Shown here: positions 24,878 through 48,300 of the stretch, piece by piece
Layout: each line of letters begins with the position of its first letter
How positions within the stretch are numbered: position 1 is the first letter of the stretch
Source of the DNA: Apostichopus japonicus
Lineage: Eukaryota > Echinodermata > Holothuroidea > Aspidochirotida > Stichopodidae
Direction: 5' to 3'
Assembly: GCF_037975245.1 (NCBI RefSeq)
Contig: NC_092579.1
Location: forward strand, 4,550,001-4,614,000
Length of the DNA stretch: 64,000 nucleotides
The notes under the pieces: model-generated
Seen by the model: only the letters and a program-made list of their open reading frames with translations
Told to the model about the DNA's origin: nothing
Database searches by the model: none
Made by a program: the position numbers and the translations under genes

Positions 24878-26876
24878 CAGGGGCGTATCCAGGATTTTCT
24901 AACCCGGGGGGCGCGAATTACTATCTAAGCGGAGCGCCACCATCGGTTGGCGCGGAGCGTACAAGAAAATTTCTGGTTTTGATACCCCCAGATCACCGGA
25001 AATGGCACTTCTCGGGCTTGAAAATGACCAACCAGATGTACACTTTTGCCTGAGAACCAAGTATTTCCCAACAGTTTTTTTTACCATCCATAACCTTTTT
25101 GAAGATTGTCACCAGTCACACATCATGTTCGACCTCATTGCATGTCCTGTGGATCATTGCTTTTGTAGGTGATTCTACGTCACGGCCCACAATATCCGAA
25201 AGCCCCACTTTTCAAGGTTTTAAGACCATTATTTGTTCAGAATTTGAAAATTCACATTTCTCGTGAATAAAATCACTTCAAAACATACCCATAATGTTGC
25301 ACAAAATTCAATCTATGGACAACCAATATAGAAAAACCTCCTTAAACCCCCAACAGACAGGTCAAAATTGCACGAGTAGAGGGAAGTTTGATGAAGAATG
25401 TTGGTCAGGAAATTTTCGAAAATTGAGACACAGTTAATTTATTAGTGTAGAAACATTAAAACCTCTTGTAACGGCTATTATAAAACTTCGTTGAAGGATA
25501 TGAAAATACCAGATATTTCCGATATCAGATATTTCGAAACCGAACACTACACACATAGGCGTAGGAGGCGCGGGCTGCAGCCCCCCCCCCCCCAACCAAT
25601 TTTATTCCCCTGAAATTCGGGCAATATGCTGAGAATTTTTCCGGCACCTACTAAAAGAAAAATAAATAGCAATGATGTAGCTTAAGGAAATGAATAGTTA
25701 AAAAATGATCTCCTTGGTAATTAAAATAAAGTTCTAAGCTTGGCCGACTAATTCGCCATTACTACTGTAAAAGAGAGTTTTGATATAATTGGACCTGTAT
25801 GCTTTTTCTACATCTACATAAGACATTTCGTTGTTTACATTAGCATCCGGCGGTATACTGCGCAACTTTCACGAACCGTACGGAACACGATGCCATTTGA
25901 TGTAATGACCGATGCTTGCTTATATGATATTGACATTAACATGTTGAACACGCGAAAAATTTTGCTTATATTTTTCGGGCAAGTCGTTACAGCCCCCAAA
26001 TCCAATTGGGCTCCTAGCTACGCCTTTGACTACACACATAGACAGTTTTGAGGCTGTTCATCCTGGAACATGCATTTTCATGCTCACTGATATGATGTGA
26101 TATCTGCTCTTTGCTTTACAAATTCAAACAGACGTGTAGCGAGTAATTTGCCAAGGGAGGGGCGAAGCCTGTAGGCAAACTATCTAAGCGTAGCGCCACC
26201 GAGCTGGCGCGAAGCGTACAAGAAAATTTTGGCCGAAAATGTCTCCCAGAGCGCTGGAAATGACACTTCCCAGTCCTTGTAAGTTGCATCTAGGCATTGT
26301 CTATTTTGGAATTACTAGCGATATCATAAAGAAAATTTGCTCAGGGAGTGGGGGGGGGGGCGGTCGCCCCCTTCCCGAAATGCGTCATGTTCCCCGACGA
26401 CTCGGTCGAGTTCAAGACCAGCCACAGTTGGTTCCATAGCACAATTGTAACAATTGTTTAAGGCGTCCATACACACACACGCGTTATGATAGACCATATA
26501 TAGTATATATATATATAGATACATTAGTGGGAGAGGAAAAATGGAAACGTCAAAAATGGAGTTGTCAGTGTAAGGGGTAGGGTGAGGCGCACACCCCCTC
26601 CGTAATACTCGATCCGTCACTGGCTACCCTGTGTATATAATAGGGGTCAGCGTTGTAAGTATGACTGTTCCTCTCTCTCTTCCAGAGGTCTTGGCGTTTA
26701 TCTTCTACTCCCTCCTTTTCTCCTTTTTCTCTCTTTCTTCTTTTTCTTTTCCCTTCCTTCCTCTCCTTCTTTCTTTTCCCCCTCTTTTTCCCTTTTTTTC
26801 CCTCTTTTTTTCTCTCCTCTTTTCCTTACCCGGGGGGGGGGGGCTCGCCCCCAACGCCCCCCTGGATACGCGCCAG
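24878..26876. mobile_element. Candidate 2.0 kb element with GGCGTATCCAGG tips
   Basis: The left tip is CAGGGGCGTATCCAGG; the right tip, reversed, is CTGGCGCGTATCCAGG (14 of 16). AACACC lies at both borders, but its register on the left overlaps the tip, so the target duplication is uncertain. Just inside are G-runs and the 'gcggagcgccacc' blocks (about 24.91-25.03 kb, repeated at 26.17-26.30 kb). A polypyrimidine tract fills 26.66-26.83 kb. No transposase is visible. Confidence 0.45.
25554..26031. mobile_element. hAT-like MITE, 478 bp, nested
   Basis: The left tip is CATAGGCGTAGGAGG; the right tip, reversed, begins CAAAGGCGTAGCTAGGAG. ACTACACA flanks it on both sides (25546-25553 and 26032-26039). 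The match extends five more bases because the element also begins CATAG. Related sequence lies at 6475-6692. It sits inside the 24878-26876 element, so it inserted later. Confidence 0.75.
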
Positions 26877-27343
26877 AACACCCTACCGTAGGCCTATGTG
26901 GGTCATTTTTATTCATACATAATCTCTCAGGAATTAGCTACTGAGTGATATCCAAATAATCTAATAAGATTTTACCTTTTTAACTTCGTTTTCTGGAGGG
27001 GTTGCCAATAGCACGTTCTTTTGTTACGAACTAACAGACTAACATGGTGATTTCATGAGCTGATTCCCACAGTTAAAAATATATTTCTACACAGCCCGTC
27101 TGTATTCAAATTAGCTATTGTGAAAATGGGCTGTAATTTTACCAGGCTCCCTAGCCCACCGGGCATTGCCCAAATGCCCGTGTGGCCAGCCCGCCACTGC
27201 TTAGACAAGCCATAGTGTAAGTTATGCTACTATACACGGTGTAAACTCTATTAGTTGGGAATCTCCTTGCTCACACCGTGCATGGGAACTAAACACAGTT
27301 ACATGCCACCGCATTTACAGATATCCCCGGAAAATCAACGAGA

Positions 27344-38902
<11,559 letters not shown>

Positions 38903-40005
38903 TTTGCCGGCCATGATGGAATTCATCTTGAAGATGTAAAGTAACTTCATTCTCTCGACGTTGTCTATTTAGAGGCTGAAACACTCAGCATCTAAAACCG
39001 AAAGGTTTTTTTTTATTGTTGAGAGAACTTGGCAATTGGATTTTTGCAAAATGTAAGCACAGCAGCGACGATGTTTTTTTTTTTAGTCCCCAAACAAAAC
39101 TTGTTATAACATTTGAGAGTGTGATTTACCCTTGCTGAAATATTGTCAAGTTTTCAAGAGACACGTCCGAATACTGCCGTGGGAAACATGCAACCGCCAA
39201 TATGCTTGCAATATGCTCGACTTGTGATAACTTTACAGATTTAGGTATGGTGAGGTATGATGATCTGCCTGTCTGCAAGTTTTGTTAACCTTTCTTAAAA
39301 GAATTGTCTGGTAGCCATTAGAAGTTACCTTAAAAAACGAAAAATAATTTCTTAAACATGTTTTCAAAATATGAGAACGCTAATGTTGCGTTTGAGAGAG
39401 AAATTGATTTTTTAATTGTTTAGGATGGATATATCAATTATACTTTGAACAGTACAGAATGTGATGTCACCTTCCAAAATGCAGATTGCGACATAACCCA
39501 CGCTCCATACAGTTCCTACAGTAATCACAACAAAAACCATGTTTGAATACAGATTAATTTCTGAATTTTCGGTGAAATTTCTTATAAATTATATATGATT
39601 TAAAAAAATCCTTAAGCCGTCATATATGTACTGCATCGATGATTTTGTGAGTTTTGTGTTACACAAGTTTGAACAGCAGACTCTTCGTTGTTTACACATC
39701 GCTCTATCCAGCTCCAACACGAAGAATGTTCCCATGTAGGCTGCTCTAACGTTACAACCGGAGAAGCTTAAGCTTCTTGGTACTACATTCTGCTCTGACA
39801 TCTATTCTGCCAAGTTTCATATTTCGGTGTTCCAAATAGTTTTCAAGCTTCCTTTAACTGTAAAGTTGATCCTTGAATGTTATTTCAGCAATTTCAAAGA
39901 ACTGTTTATGAACTGGTTTTAGTGGGAGAGTGTATTATGTACAACGCTATGTACGTATACCAACTGGGCATGGTAGGCTGTTTACGTATAAATATGTGAA
40001 AAATA
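38903..40005 (+). other. ADSL 3' UTR and downstream flank
   Basis: No ORF of note. The 3' UTR must begin here, but I cannot choose the polyadenylation site from the sequence alone. Confidence 0.4.
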
Positions 40006-40009
40006 TATA

Positions 40010-40280
40010 TGAATATTGGTGAAGTTCTCTCTGCTCTCAACATGCTAATCTCCTTATTGAGCCTCACTTCAAATTCAATGGATAAGGTGGTCGTGCATTT
40101 TTCTAGAATTGGCCCTTGTTTATGGTATTCCATGCCACATGAACTCATACATTGCCACTCACTGACCAGTTTCAAGATACAGCTTAAAGCCTTTCTCTTT
40201 CAAGGCGCATCTGAAGTGTGTCGTGATATTAGCGCTTTGTAAATACTGATCGCTTATTGATGTTTGATGATTGATAATGA
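40010..40280 (+). mobile_element. Truncated LINE 3' end (L2/CR1-like)
   Basis: An open frame contains LWYSMPHELIHCHSLTSFK followed by IQLKAFLFQ, the usual 'LWNSLP..LR....SL.SFK..LKT.LF' end of a LINE reverse-transcriptase ORF. A tail with AGCGCTTTGTAAATACTG and a TGATGATTGATAATGATGAT repeat follows. It is separate from the copy at 9.8 kb and more diverged. Confidence 0.65.
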
Positions 40281-42107
40281 TGATAGAACTGAGGTAAACA
40301 AGTTCTATGTAAACCTACTGTACTTCATAGTACACTGCAAATACATGGGAACAGCCATATTCACATTCCTGTGAGATTGTCTCTTGGAGGGATTTTCTTC
40401 ATCATCTGAAGAAATTAAAAAACTGAGGAAGAAATCAAGCTAAGTAAAGAACTTGAAAATAAACTTCTGTCAATCTAAACTTTGTACCTGTAACTGAAAA
40501 GGATTTTTTTAGCTAGTCCTTAAATATTTATACCTAAGCTTCTCACTAGCACTGTCCTTGCCATAGTAAGACAAGTTTCCATCATAATCTGGATCTGATA
40601 ATAATCACTGAATTTAACTTTCCTTCTTTACCCATATTTATTTTGAACTCATGCCTCTGACTGTTGGTAGTGTTAACACAAAGAAGCAGATCAATTCAAA
40701 AGATGTGATATATGGTATATGTGGTGTATAGTGGGTATTGTGGTGGGTATCGTAGCGTAAATATAAAACTGAAATATATGATTAGTGGTGGGGATAGAAC
40801 TGAGGTAACAAAAGTTTTCTCTTGTTGTATGAATTCAGATAAGATTTATGATGAATTTGTTGGCATACATTGTCATAATTTGGACCTTATTGGGGAATTG
40901 TCCAGCCATACATATTCAAGGATACAATTACACCTTCCATTCTCTGTTAATGTGCTATGAAATTGTGGAATGTTTTGAGAAAGATGTTTTGTGGATTTTT
41001 TTGTACATTTATCTCTGCAAGTGTTAAGTCTGTTTAATATATAACTGTTTTTGGTAGTTTTGCCCTGTTTAGGGAGTTTGGTAACATATAAGTTGAGGTC
41101 CTTCAATAAAAACATATCTTGATAGAACAATAAGGCCACCCTAAGTAACTAGTCAACTTCAATATAGAGCATTTAATGTCCAAACAATTTGATGTAAAGT
41201 ATTATTCTTCCATTGCAAGACTTTGAAATTACTGCCTTATTTCTTTACACCCAGATGTAAATTATTGTGGGACAAAATTAACAGCTCATGTTTTTTCAGG
41301 AAAAATGATCTTTCCTTTCATTGCATTATTTCACCAGATTGTTTCAAATTAATGTTTAAAAGCACAAAAAAACTTCATGGCATCTATGCATACCTTGTTC
41401 AACTTATTGGCCATTCTCAGTTACTGTACATGTGTGATTCCAAAAATGGGAAATTTTCTGGTTTACCTTTTTGAAACGTTTCCTGAGATGGAACAATATT
41501 CTGTCTTGTGTTACATTAATTTACACTAGGTGACCTTTGTCCAAGATAATAAAGTTCAGTTGACCTCACTCTCTTTGTTTAGTAACTGAGGTCAGAAAAG
41601 GGTCAGTAACTGGCAGATTTGCCTAAAATATCATTGGAAAATATCTCAGTTTGTTAGTTGGCCTAGGAAGACTTACTTCTCATGCCATTTCATTAATACA
41701 TTGTCTGTCTCAACAACCACCAATGATTAAACTGGTCTACCTCTGTAAACCTGTGAAAATCTTGATTACTCATAACTTGGGGGATTTATTGTGTGTTCTT
41801 CTTTAGTTTTGTATTTAAATAAGGACAAACATTTAGGACTTGCGATGGGAGGATGTGTTTTTTTTTGAGGGTGGGAAAAGTATGTTAAGGATTAAGTTTA
41901 CAGGATAATGTAAGGTTGTGTAGTTTCATTATTTTGAGATTTTAATCCAATTATATTTTGATTTAAATGTACACGATTTTGATTGGTTTTTATTTACGGT
42001 TTCGGTGATCTTTCCTTACCCAACGGGGATGCTAGCAAGACTCTTGCTTGATAAATGCAATCCTCTTTCATGAGTGAGCTATAATATAAGTGGTGTTAGA
42101 TTAACAC
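40281..42107. other. Intergenic, no gene supported
   Basis: Several short ORFs without splice structure or recognisable domains. Some of this may still be ADSL 3' UTR. Confidence 0.4.
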
Positions 42108-42111
42108 TTAA

Positions 42112-42658
42112 AAGAATAGTGCAGGTCAAAATGTGTTTTTGATATGTTACAGAGGAACATAATCTAAGCATTCTAGTTAAATTTGCATTCAATTACTATG
42201 TACTGTTTTTGAGATATTGACAGTTGAAGTTATCTGATATTCTACCAAAAGTGAACTTGAAGCAAACAGGTGTTATGTCATAGTTACACACTGACAAATA
42301 ATGTTTTGTTTGTTCTTTATTTTTTAGTCTATTGATTTCACCTTGGATTGGATAGGGGTTACTAGTTTGTCGAAAGGGGATGTGAAGATTATAAAATAGC
42401 AATACTTCTGGTACATTCACATAGTGGATGCATCCAATTGTGGGGTTTAAAATTCGACGAAAATTTTAAAGGAAAACAAAACATATTTTTATCAGTGGGC
42501 AACAATGACGTCACACTTGTTTGCTCCAAGTTAACTTTTGGTACGAAAGGTGGCAACTACAACTGTCAATATCTCAAAAACAGTAAATTTCACCAGAATG
42601 CTTAGATTTTGTTCCTCTTTTAACATTTCAAAAAGAAATTAAGAGCTGGACTATTCTT
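42112..42658. mobile_element. Long-TIR MITE, 547 bp, TTAA target
   Basis: The tips are AAGAATAGTGCAG and, reversed, AAGAATAGTCCAG. TTAA lies directly outside both (42108-42111 and 42659-42662). The arms stay similar for about 200 bp (shared TTTTTGAGATATTGACAGTT, CCAAAAGT, GAGCAAACA/AAGCAAACA), so the element could form a large hairpin. A TTAA duplication fits the piggyBac or Kolobok superfamilies. The tips lack the piggyBac CCC start, so Kolobok is the better guess. Confidence 0.8.
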
Positions 42659-43399
42659 TTAAGCTTTAATATACAAAGGATAACACTCAGCGTACCTCAG
42701 GTCATTTTTTATTCAAACCTGGAAGTATTTCAACATCTCATATACCTGTAAATCTCCTTTTACCTGTAATACAATGGTATAGTCTGCATAATCATGGACT
42801 TCCCAACTATATCTACATTTAAAACTTCTATTAGAAAGATTTATAAAATGCTAATGTTAGAACTGACAAAACACCTTTTTGTTGAAAACTAATGCACTAA
42901 ACAGTAGCCAGAGAATTTGTTTTAAAATATTCCACTAGGTGATATGAAGATAATTAAAAATGCTCCATTCTGTATGTGGGGAAGAGAATGGATGGGGGGG
43001 GGTTTAATAATTTGTTCTTGCTGTCTGCCCAGATGTACAGTCTTGCTGTGTTAGGCAGTCTACAGTTAGGAATATCCTTAATTTAGGAAACTAATGTAGT
43101 ACGTGCATAATTTATTCGAAAATGGCCTTCCCCATCGCCAATAGCCAGAATGACGAATTAATGTTCCTTCACCAAGGTGAATAAAATAATGAAGTGAATA
43201 TAATACAAGCCCCTTGTCCCATTATGTTGGATCTGCGGCCATGCGTTTGTACTGAAGGTCTTTTCTAGCACGTAGTTGGAATTACAGAACATTTTAACGC
43301 ATCCGCTAATATATTACGATACCTTGATATGTAATCCTTACAATAAAATCAATTAAAAATTTACTCCTCGAGGACAATTTTTGATCTTAGATATGAAAG

Positions 43400-43925
43400 A
43401 GGAAAAGGATGATCCTGGTGACAGTTGTATTCAAAATTCCACATTGCAATTTAGAGATATCGATAGTTGAAATTGTTGCATTTTTGTACCAAAAGTCAAC
43501 TTGAAGCAAACAAAGCTTGATATTATAGCTACACACACTGAGAGTAAACATCTGTTGTTTTTCATCCCCCCCCCCTCACTTTGCTTTATTGATGTGAGCT
43601 TGAATAGAATAGGGACATTCCATCTTGGATTTAGGGATTTATTTATCAACCACTCAATGACCATATTTTAGTCACATGTTGTTGTTAATGTTTGTCCAAA
43701 TTGTGAAGAAAATTTGGATTGATTTCTCAGTGTTCATCTATGACATGGTACTTGTTTTCTTTAAGTTCAATATTATGGTACAGCAAAATGTCAAATTTCA
43801 AAAGGTGTTATCTCAAAAAAGATATAATTAACAGATGCAAATATTCATGAGGATGCTTACAATATGTTCCTCTTTCATTCTTCAATATAAACTTCCCTCT
43901 GGATTATTCTTGAATAGTGGAAAAG
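43400..43925. mobile_element. Diverged relative of the 42.1 kb MITE
   Basis: Shares ordered blocks with the left arm of that element: AGAGATATCGATAGTTGAA, TACCAAAAGTCAACTTGAAG and CAAACA, then ACACACTGAGAG. A right-arm-like part lies near 43,800-43,920 (ATGCTTACAATATGTTCCTCTTT, TGGATTATTCTTGAATAG). Tips and TTAA target are not preserved clearly. Confidence 0.5.
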
Positions 43926-45241
43926 GTCAAGTTCATCATGTGATGGACAAGCATATATATATATTTGAAATAAATGAATTATGTTTAAATTAATGCCTCT
44001 AGATATTATAAATATTTGCTAGTTGAATGTCACTCACACGATGGAATATCAGTGAATGATAGAAGTAAGAACCTCCCCATAAAGGTATTTTAAATGGTAA
44101 TTCATAGCTGTAAATTAAGCATGTCGGAATTGGACGCTATTTTAGTGACTTGACCATTCAAGTAACATCTGATTCTAATTAGTAACGAATATACTTTTCA
44201 GTTTTGTGTGTGTTTCTGGTTTCTGATGTGGGTTTTTTATTCTTTTAAATTTGTTTGCATGTCTTTAGATCAGTTTGAGATGATGTACAGTTTGTGCACC
44301 TTATTAACACAGTAAGGGTTTAATAGTTTTAAATTTAAAAGAAAATCCAAAGAAAATAGAATTAATTTGTTTCCTTTGCATGTATATATACTCATGGCAT
44401 TTTAAAAGGCATGTTATTTATCTCATCAGTTAGGGGGTAAACTAATGGTATATATATCCAAAGGAAATTAGGTCTCCTTGAAGAAAAATTTTGCATTTTC
44501 TTTGCATATTGTATCCTTCCTCAAAATTCTATGGATATCAGTAAGCCCAAGGTGTGGATAGCTGGATGTTGAAAATTTTGGGTCATGCATATTCATGAGT
44601 AGAGCTAATACATATGCAGAGGACTTAAAACCTGTTCAGTTTGGTATGTGAGGTATTACAGGACTGGTCAGGGATTAGGTGCAATATGATGATGAATAAC
44701 AATGAAAGGAATTGCAAAGCTATTGGCTGGTCAGTAGCAGACTGCTACAGCAGCCAGCATTTAGTAAAGCAGTCTTATTCCACCCTACTTTTCTGAAGGC
44801 TGTGTGGACCTTAGTTGAGAGACTGACTGTTTTTTGTTTCCTTTTTTGGGTTGGCAGAATTAATTTATTGAAACAAATATGTAAGTATATGTTTGATTTC
44901 TTTTTGTCCAGGGGGTATTTTTAAGTATTTTAAATTCATCCCTTTCATGGCTCTGTGACATCTTCAGTTAACATTGTGGAAGACTGTAGGAAAGGAAAAG
45001 ACTAGGCTATGATTTACTATAGTTGCCAAGGTATACATTGTCTATGCATATTGTATTGTAAGCATAATAGGATATGCACTGCACTTTTCAATAGTCAAAC
45101 ATATATACATTATATAGTAATTAACATGTTATTCCTGCCTGCAATCTTGACAACATATATATTCAATATGTATTTGTTGTGAATTCCTGCTTCATATATT
45201 TACTGGAATGTTAGTTATATATCAACATTATTTGCTTTTCC
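43926..45241. other. Intergenic / 5' flank of the EAR gene
   Basis: AT-rich, no exon recognised. Promoter and 5' UTR exons of the EAR gene probably lie here or further upstream. A possible acceptor (TTTTCCTTAG) at 45245 would put the first coding exon after an upstream intron. Confidence 0.4.
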
Positions 45242-45341
45242 TTAGGCCATCTTCCATTCTAGGGGATTCACATTGGCACTTATATTACAGCATTGGCTTT
45301 CGCTACACAGTTTCACTTCTCTCCGCAGTCTTGTTTTGAAA

Positions 45342-48300
45342 ATGCCACTCTTTCTGGTTATTTTGGTCGCTTTAAGTGGACTGTCTTCCTCTCTTGAGCA
45401 CGGTTTAGATTTTCTAAATTTTGGAGAAGATGCACCTTTACTTTCAACAAATCGCGATGAGATGCGGGCAGACACGTACGATGCTGCTCTCAACTTGAAG
45501 ATGAGTTCAATTTCAGATGAGATTGTCAGCTTTGAAAAAAGTCTTTTAGAGCATCACATAAAATCTCAGAAAAGGTTTAAGAGAGATTCAGGTTAGCAAA
45601 ATATATATTTTTGTCTGATATATCTTTTCATACCATCTTAGGTGTTATAGAAATGTATGTATTCATAGCATCTTAGGTGTTACATTTCATAGCATCATAT
45701 AGATGTATGCATAGCATCTTAGGTGTTACAGAGATTTATGTATTTCATAGCATCTTATGTGTTACAAAGATGTATATATTTCATAGCATCTTAGGTGTTA
45801 TAGAGATTTACAGTATCTTTTCATAGCATCTTGAATGTTACAGAGGTGTATGTATTTCATAGCATCTTTGGTGTTATAGAGATGTATGTATTTCATAGCA
45901 TCTTAGGTGTTATTCAGATGTATGTATATCATAGCATCTTAGGTTTTACATTTCATAGCATCTTATAGAGGTGTATGTATTTCATAGCATCTTAGGTGTT
46001 ACAGAGATGTTTGTATTTCATAGCATCTTAGGTGTTACATTTCATAGCATCTTATGTGTTACAGAGATGTATGTATTTCATAGCCTCATAGATTTTACAA
46101 TTGGGATGATCCTATTTCTTTGGTTGAAAAGTGGAACATTGTGTCATGGGGGAGAGGTGAATCAAGGGGGAGGGGGAAGTGTGTGAAGAATGTTTGGATT
46201 TGGAGGTCTGCATAGCAAATGGTGGCATATGTACATTTTTAATACTAATAATAAAGCATAACAATTTTCAAAATGTTTACCAGATTTTCTTCTAGCTAGC
46301 CACACATGGATAAGTAGTATTGTACATAGCCAAACATTATTAATTATTAAATTTAACTTGTCTCACTGTTGTCGTCTAGTAATTTATGCGCTCTCCTTTG
46401 CATAGTTTGTGTATCAAAAGAAGAGTGATATTTTTTGGAGGACTTCACAGTCAAATTTAGATTCTGTTATATTTGTAATTGCTTTTGTAACTCGTGCTCA
46501 TTGCGTGAAAACGACTGTTAACAAAATTTGACGTATTTTAAATAACTTCAGGGCTCTAAAATAACTCCCAACACCTTGCCTTAACTGCTTCTCTGAGCAT
46601 TGAAGTACAGGCCCACCTGCAGCTGTACGTAATACTGAGCTTCTGTAGCAATGCTGGTCTATAGGTCCTGCAATAACACCAAAGGTTTGATTTAAAGGGA
46701 GTAAAGACTCACGCACAAAGAAACGTCTGATGCCAGTAATCTGACCTAGTTTTGAATGAGGTGTAAACAGAAGTGTTAGACATCACCATCGATCACAGAA
46801 AATACACACATAGCTTGCTACCGTCAGTAATTATACATTAGTGTACAGTCAATACATGCAGCTACAGTCAATACCCACAACACAGTGTACAAAGCAGCGA
46901 TGGACATCTCAGCAGGGAGTTGTAATGGAACTCAGTGATCTCAGTTCCAGATAAAAGATAACAAGGTATCACGTTTCATTACTGTCTGCATTTTGTAGTG
47001 ACAAGAAGAAATCTTCAATTGCAAGCAACGGAAAGTTAACTTTTTTCAGAGGGCGACACACGATTTGTGGCGCGTCTTCAATGCCTTTAAGGCAGTTTGG
47101 TTAAGGATATTATCTCTGAAAAATCAATCCATGTTACAGTACGCATATAACATACCCTGGATAACCCTCTGTCTGGCTTTAGAGTTACCCTTTGTGTTTC
47201 AAACTAATTTTATCTTTGATAAATTTGGCAACTGAAATCAAAGAATTTCTTGACCTCATCCATAGCATTAAATGATTCCGTTATGAGTAGTTCCAGCCTA
47301 GAGCTATTCTTGAAGATACAAGATCTGCAATTGTATTGGAATATAGCTTCAACATACAGATATAACAGGGAATACTTATTAAAATTTTATAAAAAATTTG
47401 AAAAATATTTTCACAAAAAAAAAAAAAAAACAGTTTTTCTCCTTCTTACATAATTTACAGAGATAGAGGTCAGTTGGACAATTCAGGCCGAGAGTGGATT
47501 TGACGTCGGGAACGCAACCGTCTTAAAGTACTTCTATCTCGATGGTGAACATTTCCTGATTCGCGGACAGTACCAGTCGGACGAAGGAAGCTACTTGCAC
47601 TATGCAGAAATATTTCAGTGGGATACGGATACATTTGTCAATACAGGTAAGGGATTCTCGGAACTGAAACAGATCCCTCTTTAAATGTTCCTTTCATGTA
47701 TTCTTTTCGGCACCGGTATAGTTTCAATATACTTGTCTGCCATGTAGAATCAACATCTGTAATCCCAAAGTTGTCATTTCATTATAATAAAAAAACTGTA
47801 TAAAAAATGTGTCTAACAAATTGGCTTTATTTTTCATTCTTGTCTTGACTGACACATTTCACAGCTAAAGGTCTATCCAAAAGTTATCCCATAACAAGTT
47901 TTATTCCTTCCCCCAATTTGATTTTTTCTCTTTTCTTTATTGATTTTTTCTTGTTTTTACTTTTCTACTTTTCTTTTTTTTCTGTTTATTTTCTTGTTTT
48001 TTCTGTGCTGATCTTTCTAGGTGCCACCTTTGAGACTTCTGGATTGTCCGTCATTGAGACTCACTTTGTCAATGACAAGCTTCTCATAGCTGTGATGAAT
48101 TCCAGATTTGAAGGTGATCTCTATGAGGGTATATCGAGGATACTTGAATTCGACGCCGAGACTCTTACAAGTACCACTCTGCAAACTGTGCTCACCCACG
48201 GTACCTCGGGAGTGCATTTCTTCGATTACGAGGGAGAGACTTATCTTGTGATTACAAACCTGAGGGAAGATGGATACGCTAAATATGACAGTTACCTAAG

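Larger units (their letters stand above)
24274..27200. mobile_element. Possible outer inverted-repeat element (GCAGKGGCGGRCTGG tips)
   Basis: GCAGGGGCGGACTGG at 24274 pairs with CCAGCCCGCCACTGC at 27186-27200, 13 of 15 matching in inverted orientation. GGGCATT / AATGCCC words lie just inside both. No target duplication is seen, so these may be one 2.9 kb element or two independent fragments. It encloses the elements at 24878-26876 and 25554-26031 and ends about 140 bp before the ADSL start codon. Confidence 0.4.

Noticed and set aside
26631-26916. Ser/Phe-rich and Lys/Glu/Gly-rich ORFs on opposite strands
   Set aside because: Produced by a polypyrimidine tract next to a G-run inside a repeat element.
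46498-46716. 72-residue minus-strand ORF in EAR-gene intron 1
   Set aside because: No splice sites, domain or repeat relation could be recognised.
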